A program made the translations under genes and the position numbers. Source: Haliotis asinina (Eukaryota > Mollusca > Gastropoda > Lepetellida > Haliotidae). Taken from it: 64,000 bases of DNA. Below, piece after piece: positions 55,000 to 64,000 of the stretch. The notes under the pieces were generated by a model, which worked only from the letters and a program-made list of their open reading frames with translations, was not told where the DNA came from and did not search any database. The stretch's first letter is position 1. The number at the start of each line of letters is the position of its first letter. The stretch spans positions 22,449,118-22,513,117 of the forward strand of contig NC_090280.1 of assembly GCF_037392515.1 (NCBI RefSeq), given 5' to 3'.

Positions 55000-57900
55000 A
55001 TTTTCTTCTATCATACCAATACTACCTTATATCAATTTCACTTGAATTAATTTTTCATCAACTTTCGGTTTAGACTTTTGAAGTTGGTTAGGTTTTATTT
55101 TTTACTCATGCCAATTCTACTTTTAGTGCTGATCACATCTACATCTGCTAGCCTTGTCGAGTCCAGGCTCACCAATATAAGACTCCCAGTTTCAAAGATC
55201 TTACTGTTGTCACGAAAATATTACATTCAAATGCAAACGACGACACATTACGCACATTCTGTTTTTGTTCCTATAAGTCATACGTGTACGTATCAGTCAG
55301 GTATTCCGACTGGATGGTCGACCGCGACCGCAGCAGGGGAAACGTCCAATGTTTTGTTTGTACGAGTTGGATAGCCGCTCAACTGAGATTTTGTTAACAG
55401 CTGGAATCTCCGATCACCTGTATTTTGTGTGTACACGTCCGATATTGTCATTGGTATGCTCCGCATGACCAACGTTGACAATTCGATTCATGTATTACCG
55501 TGACGTTCCTGTATATCTCATCTGATGCCCTTACGATTATATCTCTAATGATCAGTGCCTGTACCAGATATTGTCAACGTCATGCATTTTACTGTATTCT
55601 TGTTGTAAACCCAATATTGTCACTAATTTAAAAAGAAGCACTTTTAAGGAGAAAAGTTCCATGAGTGAGTGAGTGGATTGAGTTTTACGCCGCACTCAGC
55701 GCAATAGTCGAGCTCTGTAAATAATCGAGTCTGGACCAGACAATCCCATGATCAACAACATGAGCATCAATCTGCGCAATTGGGAACCGATGTTAGTCGC
55801 CTCTTATAACAAGTATAGTCGCCTTTTATGGCAAGCATGGGTTGGTGAAGGCCAATCCAACCCAGTCCTTCACGAATCCAAACTCTCCATGACGTTCAGG
55901 GCTGTTGTCACAGACTAAGTCATTTCAATAAGTTTCATTGAAGCTTCATTCATTCAAACGATCTATTTGTTTCAACATATGTCCAAAGTGCACTGGAATT
56001 CTATCCCCTTTGTCTATGTAATGTATTCAACAAACATTGGCGTATCCCCTCTTAACATCACCCACCCTCCGGGCAGGACCCTATATTCTGAAACGTTATC
56101 AGTACATGTCAGTTAACACTTCCCTACGTCGGCGAATCTTACGTATACACATGTGCATGGGTCAGTGCACAATGTGGCGTAATGGCCCTGTGTATAAAAG
56201 TCTGAATGATATGATCAGTTGACGAGACAGGCCAGGGAGACCAGTCAGGAAAACAAGAAGCGAACGGATTGTGTGGCTAGTCGGATTGTCGGCCAAGGTC
56301 GTCACCCCAAAATACGACTACGTCGATGGTGAAGAGACGCCTTCCGACTTCTGAATGTGTGAGTTGACAGAGCGGGTCTCCACATAGGGAACATTGGCCA
56401 CTCAGTCCTGTCACAGGTTTACCACTGTATATACCATCATTCGACCAAACAATAGTAAAACATGGCTGCTGCTATCTTCTTCTCTATCACTGGCTTTTGT
56501 TTTTCTTCCATCCCTTGTCCACCATCCTGAACTACCACCCGAGAGCAAGCACAAACGCACGCTCTTAGGCACGTATACTCTTAAAAAAGTAGGATACCCT
56601 GAACTTTGAAATCTGGTAGAAAGAAAACCCATTCAGGAACGTTACAATGACATTCGTTTTGTGTATACAGCATCATTTCACGTTATCACCACACGCAAAC
56701 ACAATGCATGGGGGAGCACGTGCACAACGTCGGACCCTCCTACACATGCATGGGGTGTCATTATGAATCCTGACGTTTCACAGGCAGGTCGATAAATCGC
56801 CGCAGACTGTATTTTTCCGATAGTTTTCTTGCATCCGTGGATGGACAGGGTTTTCAATGTTAAATCACACACTACTCACTGAAAATTGTAAACCTGAAAT
56901 TTTCATGACATACTCCAGTCACCTAACAAGGGGGATAACTGAACGAACAGGTATGCTTTGAATGAAATCCATGTGGAAGTTGGTTAGGTTCTCAAAACAT
57001 CCATTATTATTGTATCAACATTGATTCAATCGCATATATCTCCCAATTTCGACAATTATAGATTGAAAGTACAGTTCACTTACTGTTTTTAAGAGTATAT
57101 ATGAAATCTGGGAAAAGAATGCATCTTAAAACAGTTTTGAAATTATTATCATGTTGAGGTTTGAAATTTCCAGAAAGTTGTGTCCCATCCCTATCCTTTA
57201 TCCATCTCCAATGAGAAATATACAAGTAAAGTGTTAACCATTACTGATGAATGAATGAAGACTCAGTACAAGGTAAAATACCAACTACTCATTCAACGTG
57301 TGACACAAGCCTTCATAACTATCACATTCAAGTTTGAATGGTCCATAATTTATATCAAGAGGACCTTCATTAACAGTTAGGTACCTTGATACTGCCATCA
57401 CGTTGAAACAAGATCAACATTGAAATATTAGTTCTAAGGTAACCAGTTAAAACCCCCTTCGTTTAGTGAACGCCCACCTCTCAGCAATGTTTGCTTAAAA
57501 TGTCCTGAAATTTTAGCCCCGTGGTTGGTAAAGAGTCTCCTGTGTTCCGTATTTTCCTGATGTTTTACATTACCTTGTTTTCACCTTTGCCCGTCACCCT
57601 GCATTTACATTTTCTGAAATCTGCATATTTGACGCTAGAATTGCGAGCCTAAGGAACATAAATTAACGCTTTCGTAACCCGTGTCATGTGATTCAGTACA
57701 TGTATGTATTGTTAGTTTTATGTTGATCGTTTGTGTTTGAGCTGAGTGGTCCGTTTTGCTCATATTTAAAGCGCATGTCCAGGGGGGCAACAATGACATG
57801 ACAAATTTTTTGGTCACTGGTGTATATTCGATAAAACACCTGACACCGACTTGCCTTTGAAGCTGAAAGCTTTCATCACAGTTTCTGGCTATGTTCTCTC

Positions 57901-58148
57901 CCAAAAGTTCTATATCAACGGACGTCAATAACGCCCTATTGTTAGCGCTATGAGCATACTTGGTGTGGAGTTTGGCGCTATATCAATGGACAAATTATTA
58001 TGTTGTTGCTGTCATTAATTCCCAACCGAACCACACAGGTACTATCATAATAATGATTCAGGACATAAAGGTTCTGTGTAAGTTGCATGCTAAGTTGTAT
58101 AGATTTGCGAGGTTCCTGTACCGTAAACAAAGGTACGTTCTTACTCAC
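55000..58148. other. Ig3-C2 intron of unit 4
   Basis: About 3.1 kb. Most of it matches unit 1, but 55.9-56.75 kb and about 57.1-57.4 kb are extra. The first extra piece has a plus-strand R-R-D-R-P-G-R-P stretch near 56220 that may be a transposase remnant. Confidence 0.5.
55665..55880 (+). repeat. SINE-like repeat copy (unit 4)
   Basis: GAGTTTTACGCCGCACTCAG ... AATAATCGAGTCTGGACCAG ... AGCATGGGTTGGTGAAGGCC. Sister of the copy at 6493. Confidence 0.75.
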
Positions 58149-58448
58149 AGAGAACATCCAGTACATGTCCGTGACTCCAGTCAGACTCCAGCCCCTCCTC
58201 CACAGCCTGGCAGCTGTAGGTGTCTCCCTGGTTCTCTCCACTGACCTGGGTTATTGTCAGGTCATCTCCACCTGTAGGAGACTCATCACCAGATTCTAGG
58301 AAGGTCCTGTCCCTCCTCCAGATGTAGGTCATGGTCAGTTGGGGGTGGTCCGGGGGCAAACTCCGGGAGGAGGATGAGCATGTGAGGGTGACATTCTCAC
58401 CTGATACAGGTGAGGCAGGTCCGGTGATGGTAGGTGTGGTTGGCCTCT
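58149..58448 (-). CDS. Second Ig domain exon, C2-like (unit 4)
   Basis: 100 codons, 1-1, open. P-T-T-P-T-I-T-G-P-A-S, V-T-L-T-C, Y-I-W-R-R-D-R-T-F, D-T-Y-S-C-Q-A, ending D-V-L. Closest to unit 1. Confidence 0.87.
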
Positions 58449-58839
58449 CTGTGAAAAATATAACAGCTGCGCCGAGACCTTAACACCAGTGCTAATAAAC
58501 ATGGTTTTACTAAATGTGTTAAAAACATTTTAAAATATGAATCCATTGAGACATAATGAAGTAAATGCTCTGACACTTTTATTAATGACGTATTCACCTT
58601 TATTGTCAATCAAATAAGCGCCAGCGACACGTTAATACTCCTAATCAGTTTGTTGATTAAATGTTCTACACAACATTTAATCAGTTGGCTGGACTATTCC
58701 CAAGGTGCGTCGTAAAAATGACATTAGATATGCTTGTTGTTGTTACCCTGACTGGCGCTCGGGATTATAGCAACAAGACAGGTGGATTCGGATATACTGC
58801 GAGTGAGTAGTTGGTTGGACTGTTGTTAACACGTAAGAA

Positions 58840-59055
58840 CATTCCATATATATATGGCTGCGATCTGTAAATAATCAAGTCTGGACCGGACAATCCCGTG
58901 ACCAGCATCATGAGCATACATCTACGCAACTGGGATACGATGACATGTGTCAACCAAGTCAGCGCGCCTGTCTACCCGATCCCGTTAGTCGTCTCGTACG
59001 ACAAGCAAGGGGTAAAAAAGACCAATTCTAATCCGGATCTTCACGGGTATACTGT
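58840..59055 (+). repeat. SINE-like repeat copy in the C2-V1 intron (unit 4)
   Basis: CTGTAAATAATCAAGTCTGG ... ACCAAGTCAGCGCG ... ATCCCGTTAGTCGTCTCGTA. Closely related to the copies at 12566 and 63500, which lie next to V2 cassettes, suggesting this V1 flank was copied from a V2 flank. Confidence 0.7.
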
Positions 59056-59190
59056 GAGTACGCTTGCCATGTGTAACTCGACAAAAGCACATGCATGCAC
59101 ACGCACGCACACACACGAGTCTTCATATATCCTTAATTACGTTTTAGTTTAGACTTATCTACCGTTCTGTTAACTCCACTCAGTACTTAC

Positions 59191-59544
59191 GCACTACAAC
59201 GAGGACCTGTCTACATCCAGTAACTTTCTCTCCATTGCTTCCCTGACAGTAGTAAGTACCAGCGTCCTGTACAGTGACATTGTAGATGGTAAACCTCAGC
59301 TGTCCGGTCTGTGATGGTGAGTCCTCCCCGGTGTATCTGATCCTGGTCTTGTAGCCGGTGTGACTGTTGTTGAATACCCGTACACGGTGTGTCTTGGGTT
59401 GGACCAGTAACAGTCTCACAGATACAGAACCATTCCCCGCTAAATAATACTGGAAGCTGACATTTTCTGGGTTCATGGCCATGGTAACATCTTCACCAAC
59501 ACGTGTAACAGTGTATGGGTATCCAATTGTCATGGACACTAGAG
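59191..59544 (-). CDS. V-like Ig domain exon (unit 4, V1)
   Basis: 118 codons, 1-1, open. S-M-T-I-G-Y-P-Y-T-V-T-R-V-G-E-D-V-T-M-A-M (no strand-B Cys), then Q-Y-Y-L-A-G-N-G-S where other units have Y-Y-V-W-V-N-G-S, so this copy has lost the strand-C Trp. D-A-G-T-Y-Y-C-Q-G-S-N-G-E-K-V-T-G-C kept. Donor GTAAGT instead of GTGAGT. Confidence 0.85.
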
Positions 59545-59680
59545 CTGTATACGAAAAGGTAATTAAAATCAGAACTCAACAACACTAGATACAGACGTTA
59601 GACATTGCGTAAGATTAAAGTGAAAAGCAACTTAATCAGAGATTCAATATATATTTCAGTTTTCGAAAACAGATACATAC

Positions 59681-59723
59681 CAAACCCACATAGTGCTACG
59701 GACACAATGGAACCCAGAAACAT
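59681..59723 (-). CDS. Leader exon (unit 4, V1)
   Basis: ATG at 59723 opens MFLGSIVSVALCGF, phase 1 donor GTATGTATC. Unrelated in sequence to the M-S-V-T-H leaders of units 2 and 3. With A-L-V-S from the V exon it makes a good signal peptide. The frame is open further upstream but contains no better start close to the candidate promoter. Confidence 0.72.
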
Positions 59724-59937
59724 AGTCACTACAGTGGTAAACAGAAACTGACAGATACAGTCTCTGATATAATGCGTCACATAATGTAGTTTCACTAAGC
59801 AATATTTCCTGATAAACATTTCCCGGTGAACCGTACGTTGTGCGACGATATTTCACTGTGAATAATATATGTTTTTTGCGAATATGTCCTCCATCAACGC
59901 CCATATGGGTACAATGTGTGAAACCCATTTCTGGTGA

Positions 59938-60165
59938 TCACCCACTCACGCACAGATCCAACCACTCACTCACTCACCCACTGATTTACCCACTCACTCA
60001 CCATTCACCCACTCACGGATTCATCCACTCACTCACCCACCGATTCAATTACTCACCAAATCACCCACTCACTGATTCACCTACCCACCCATTCACACAC
60101 CCACATTTACCCACCCAAACACTCACTCACCAACCCACCTATTCACACACCCATTCACCCACTGA
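59938..60165. repeat. Degenerate CACT/CACC tandem tract (unit 4)
   Basis: The counterpart of 9575-9815, made of CACTCACTCACCCA and GATTCACC motifs. The plus-strand Thr/His/Pro-rich frame is an artefact. Confidence 0.8.
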
Positions 60166-60627
60166 TTCACCAATCAGTTTTACTGCTTGTACGGAAAAGT
60201 ACTGTGTTTGACTCGGGGTATTGCTACAAGTGATACCTATTTAAAATATTGATAATCTGTCTACAAATCTGACATGACGCGATAACGCTAAAGATAATTT
60301 CGCTAACAAATGAGTATTAAATGTTAAAATCTCACTGCTTACAAATACATATTTTCACCTCCTCCACAGCAAAATGTCTTGAATTTGAATACACCCCTCC
60401 ACCCAAACCCCACTGCAACCCAAAACCTCACACCGAAATTCAAGAGCCCTCTTTTGAATAGTAATATTCCCTCTATCAAACATTTACTGTTTGACCAGCC
60501 ACGTCTTTCTCCTCTCACGTACACACATACAGAATATAATGCAGTACGAATATGGCAGGTGGCGTTTTGATGTGAATGATGAAACACCACTCCGAGGTTT
60601 TGGTAGCAAGAGTAAACCAGCGGGGGA

Positions 60628-60666
60628 GGGAAAATCCCAAGGGTCGAGGACCTGAGGGATTTTCCC
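60628..60666. promoter_or_regulatory. Inverted pair of kappaB-like sites (unit 4)
   Basis: GGGAAAATCCC at 60628 and GGGATTTTCCC at 60656, about 0.9 kb upstream of the unit 4 leader ATG, with the same 28-bp spacing as in unit 1. Confidence 0.45.
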
Positions 60667-60764
60667 AACTCCAAAGGTGGCCACGGTAAGAGTGGTTAAG
60701 CTGCGTTAATCATCCCCCACAATAGGAGGATATAGAAACGGGTTCCGTCCGTCCGTACGTCCGC

Positions 60765-61350
60765 AAACTTTGTGCGAAGCAGATCTCCTAAACTATTTGT
60801 GATAGTATGGTATACATGCTATGATAACATGATCTCTAGATATGTCTTTTCGGGGTTAGACCCAGACATGGTTTTTATTTTTTGCGGTATCCGTGGAAAC
60901 ATGCCTTAGCCTGTGACAAAGAGGATGTCATCTTGTCCAGAGCAGATCTCTCATACTGTACATGCTAGGTTACTAAAACTTGGTACACATGTGCAGCATG
61001 ATACCTAGATGTGTCTTTGGGGGATTAAACGCAGGTATGAATTTTTTATTTTTATTTTTATTTTTTTTGTGGTTTCCATGTCCGGAGCAGATCTCCCAAA
61101 CTTTTGCTTTATCAAACTTGGTACACATGTTCGCCTTTCGGGTGTTACACCAGTGTGTGAAATTTGTTTGTTTGTTTGTCATGCCAAGCATGATTGATCC
61201 CTTTCGGGGATCAGACCGGGACATGAATTTTTTGAGGTTCCCATGTCCTTAGCAGATCACCCAAACGTTTGCTTTATCAAACGTGGTACACATGTTCGCT
61301 ATGTTCACCATGATTCCTAGATGTGTCTTTCGGGTGTTGCACCAGTGTGT
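60765..61350. repeat. Degenerate ~140-bp tandem repeat, about four units
   Basis: Units marked by GCAGATCTCC, CTTGGTACACATG and AGATGTGTCTTTCGG. One unit more than the unit 1 array at 10370. A long T-rich run (TTTTTATTTTTATTTTT) interrupts it near 61045. Confidence 0.65.
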
Positions 61351-63499
61351 GAAATTTGTTTGTGATTTTTGGTTTGTTTGTTTGTTTGGTTGGTTGGTTG
61401 TTTTTTTTTTCTTTGTTTCCATGACAAGACGTTTGACATTGAAATTGGAACAGAACCTTAAAACTGTTCACTATTACTTCACCAAACTTGGCATATGGAT
61501 AGGCCTGGTGGTATAGTGACGCCTTCTTTTAGGTTTGGATTTCTGAATAAAATATTTTGGGGCTTTGGATGGCAACAACTTCGACCTCGACTGACTTTGG
61601 TGGTAGTGTTCTTTCTAGGAGAAAAAACTGTAAAACCTTACAATCCTTCCACTCTGCCATATGCACACCAAAACACTGGCAAACAGTTGCGGGGGATATT
61701 GATGACTTTTGTCTTAATGGTTCATTCCTATTGACAGCAGGGTAATTATTTAGAGAGATATTCAATCTACACAACTCAAGGAATATACAAATATTCCTTA
61801 TAAACCTCGTTGCAAAATGCCTGCGATACTTGTGATCATATTCCGTCCTTCACTTGATGAAGTGGAAGGAAGTAGTCATGTTGTAAATAATAAAGACGTT
61901 GTAAATCCATACACGATGCAGTGGTTTCTCAGAAAGCTTCTCCACAATGACAGTGACTCCCATCGAACAGTACATCACCATCAACAAAACTAACTTCAAA
62001 TTCTGGATTCTGTCCAACAACATTAGCTGTGGAATTCCTTGTTTTCATTATGAGTCTTGACGTGTATCATCAGAGGATCATCCGATAATTAAATATTTGC
62101 AAAAGTACACAATACGATTCTACCATGATGAGCCTCCACATTAATCAAACCCCGACCTTCCGCACTGATTGGCCTACGTAAAGGATTAAGAGAGGAACGA
62201 GAGTGGTGGGGTCTGTTATCGGACGTGATCCTCCTGATCGGGTGGCCATTACTCTGAATATCTTGCTTTGTCCAACCAGCTGCTCACAAGTATTAGGAAA
62301 GGACAGGCACGGTACTGATGGTGTTGACATTTACCTCCAGATTTTCTTTAAAAGAGACTTATCCGCCTGACGTCTGTCTTGAATGTACTCATTCTGGAGC
62401 TTTTGGTCAACATGCATTACACTTCGTGAATGCAATGTTAGGGTGTTTCTGTGCAGCTTGTTATGTTTTAAGCCTATTAAAAACCGTTACTTGTTAAATC
62501 ACGTCTACATTCACTATTTAGAATTCTAAAGCATTGAATCGCTATGGTCGAAACTTAAAGGTATTTTTGACTAAACAAATAGAATATACAGCCATTTGTG
62601 CGGTACTACAATGTGGCCCTTACAGGTAATAAAATAGGTGATTTACGGGTACAACATGAGCCAAAGTGAATGTTTTGCAATATGGAAAGAACTAGATGGC
62701 ATTAAACGTTAGTGAAAAGACACTGAGAGAGCTTTGAAATGAAAAGTCAAGGGCCGTTTGCGTATAGGTAGGTTTGATTCTACGCGTATGAAAACTCGCT
62801 GAAGTGTGTTCTATTTTTGGCATCCATGAACAGAAAAGGTACATTATGTGACCAGTTTATATGCTTTGCTTATAACGGTCGCAGTGTTGTTGCCTATGTT
62901 AGGTTCTTCCTCCCTTTTTCCCTTCATCATACTCTTTAACTCATGTCACTTGCTCGTGTCATGCACTGCCAAGCTCCCCACATCGCTCTGTGAAACACAT
63001 TCACCTCTAACAGCAATACACATGAGGATAAACCGGACAAATGGACAAAATACATGTGGCACGAGGGTGAAAATAGTGAATTCTTTACAAACTTTAGGTT
63101 AGACTTTCACACTGCTAACTCTTTTTCCGAAAGCAGGTGATCACACAAAAACATACATTTGCTTTAACAAATGAGAACAGAACCGCTGTGGTGGGATTAG
63201 GAATTCAAAATATAAAGCATGAGAAATGTGCGGCACTCTGACCTCAAAGAGATCACAATGAAGAAAGACAGTTACGAACACTCTTCAAATATACTTTCAA
63301 ATCCAAAACAAATTAACAAGCTCTAACAATGAATTATTTTGGGAAACATTTTCAACTAATATCACAATTGTTACAGTTGATAAATTGCCATTAAAAAAGG
63401 TATAAGAAATATCCATCGAAATATCAAAATATTACACAGACAAGTCTAAAATACTGCGAGTGAGTAGTTGGTTGCATTGCTGCTAACACTTAACAACAT
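61351..63499. other. Spacer between V1 and the next V cassette
   Basis: Homologous to 10.75-12.56 kb. A stretch at 62.05-62.5 kb is absent from unit 1. No conserved open frame was found. Confidence 0.5.
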
Positions 63500-63700
63500 T
63501 CCATATATATGGCGGCGATCTGTAAATAATCGAGTCTGGACCAGACAGTCCTGTGATCAGCATCATGAACATACATATACGCATTTGGGATACGATGACA
63601 TGTGTCAACCAAGTCAGAGAGCTACCCGATCCCGTTAGTCGTCTGGTACGACAAGCAATGGGTAATGAAGTCCAATTCCCGCCCTGATCTTCACATGTAT
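63500..63700 (+). repeat. SINE-like repeat copy
   Basis: CTGTAAATAATCGAGTCTGG ... GAGCTACCCGATCCCGTTAG, orthologous to 12566. Confidence 0.75.
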
Positions 63701-63833
63701 ACTTCCATCCTTAACTCCACAAAAGCACACGCATGCACACGCACGTACACACACACGTCTTTATACATGGTTAATTACGTTTTAGTTTAGGCTCATTCAT
63801 TTACTTATCTACCATTCTGTTAACTCCACTCAC

Positions 63834-64000
63834 GTCCTACAACGAGGACCTGTCTACATCCAGCAACTTCCTGTCCATTGCTTCCCTGATAGTAGTAAGT
63901 ACCAGCGTCATTGTAGATGGTGAACCTCAGCTGTCCGGTCTGTGATGGTGAGTCCTCCCCGGTGTATCTGATCCTGGTCCCGTAGCCGGTGTGACTGTTG
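63834..64000 (-). pseudogene. V-like Ig exon of upstream cassette, truncated by window edge
   Basis: The 3' part of a V exon. It shows T-G-Q-L-R-F-T-I-Y-N directly followed by D-A-G-T-Y-Y-Y-Q-G. Four codons (the V-T-V-Q part) are deleted and the invariant strand-F Cys is Tyr (TAT for TGT). The later G-C-R-Q is kept and the donor GTGAGT is intact. The frame is open, but loss of the key Cys suggests decay, as in the V2 cassette of unit 1. Confidence 0.65.

Larger units (their letters stand above)
48379..59723 (-). other. Ig-receptor gene unit 4 (locus)
   Basis: Leader ATG at 59723 to TGA at 48709, all exons open. Via TM1 1371 nt (456 residues), via TM2 1281 nt (426 residues). The 3' half (tail to TM1) is closest to unit 3, while the Ig3-C2 intron, the V1 cassette and the upstream region are closest to unit 1, so the gene appears mosaic. 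The poly(A) signal used by units 2 and 3 is missing because of a flank deletion. Confidence 0.82.

Noticed and set aside
56037..56420. Possible Tc1-family transposase remnant (R-R-D-R-P-G-R-P near 56220, plus strand)
   Set aside because: Only a short GRP-type stretch is visible, with stops on both sides; no catalytic residues or inverted ends. Too weak to annotate.

Overview
The window is eukaryotic genomic DNA, most likely from a gastropod mollusc and probably an abalone (Haliotis). It has small exons with GT-AG borders, introns of 0.3-4 kb, abundant short dispersed repeats and no bacterial-style gene packing. The abalone call rests on a SINE-like repeat recognised from memory (ACGCCGCACTCAGCAATATT ... 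AATCGAGTCTGGACCAGACA ...), present here in about twenty copies. It has not been checked against a database.

The main content is a tandem array of four paralogous genes on the minus strand, each about 10-14 kb, encoding type I membrane receptors with three immunoglobulin domains. Reading 5' to 3' (descending coordinates), each unit has: a 14-residue leader exon; a V-like domain; a classical C2-like domain; a third Ig domain with two extra cysteines; transmembrane exon TM1; a 22-nt microexon; a 56-nt exon with a GGYEEI motif; a second 22-nt microexon; a second transmembrane exon TM2; a 16-nt microexon; and a terminal exon with YLTV and an ITAM-like YxxL-x7-YxxL. Unit 1 covers about 1-14.1 kb, with its last exon beyond the left edge. 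Unit 2 covers 18.8-29.8 kb, unit 3 covers 36.0-46.6 kb, and unit 4 covers 48.4-59.7 kb. A further V cassette runs off the right edge from 63.8 kb.

Exon phases are internally consistent. All Ig and TM exons are phase 1-1, the microexons are 1-2, the YEEI exon is 2-1 and the tail starts in phase 2. Two routes to the same tail therefore stay in frame: TM1-microexon-YEEI-microexon-tail, and TM2-microexon-tail. For unit 3 these sum to 1365 nt (454 residues) and 1275 nt (424 residues). I infer a choice between alternative membrane/cytoplasmic cassettes, one carrying a Src-SH2-type YEEI site plus ITAM and the other the ITAM alone. Units 3 and 4 look intact. Unit 2 has a stop codon in place of the first conserved cysteine of its third Ig domain. 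Unit 1 has a second, dead V cassette.

The spacers and introns hold mobile DNA: an apparently intact Tc1-type DD34E transposon in the unit 2 leader intron, a broken LINE with target duplication between units 1 and 2, a second LINE fragment, two SINE-type insertions with clear target duplications, a foldback element, and a MITE in unit 3 whose interior has expanded into about 40 copies of a 29-bp minisatellite. An inverted pair of kappaB-like sites lies 0.9 kb upstream of the V1 start in both units 1 and 4. A decayed V-set-like exon with a DTAVYFC motif lies in two of the spacers. No rRNA, functional tRNA or CRISPR was seen.
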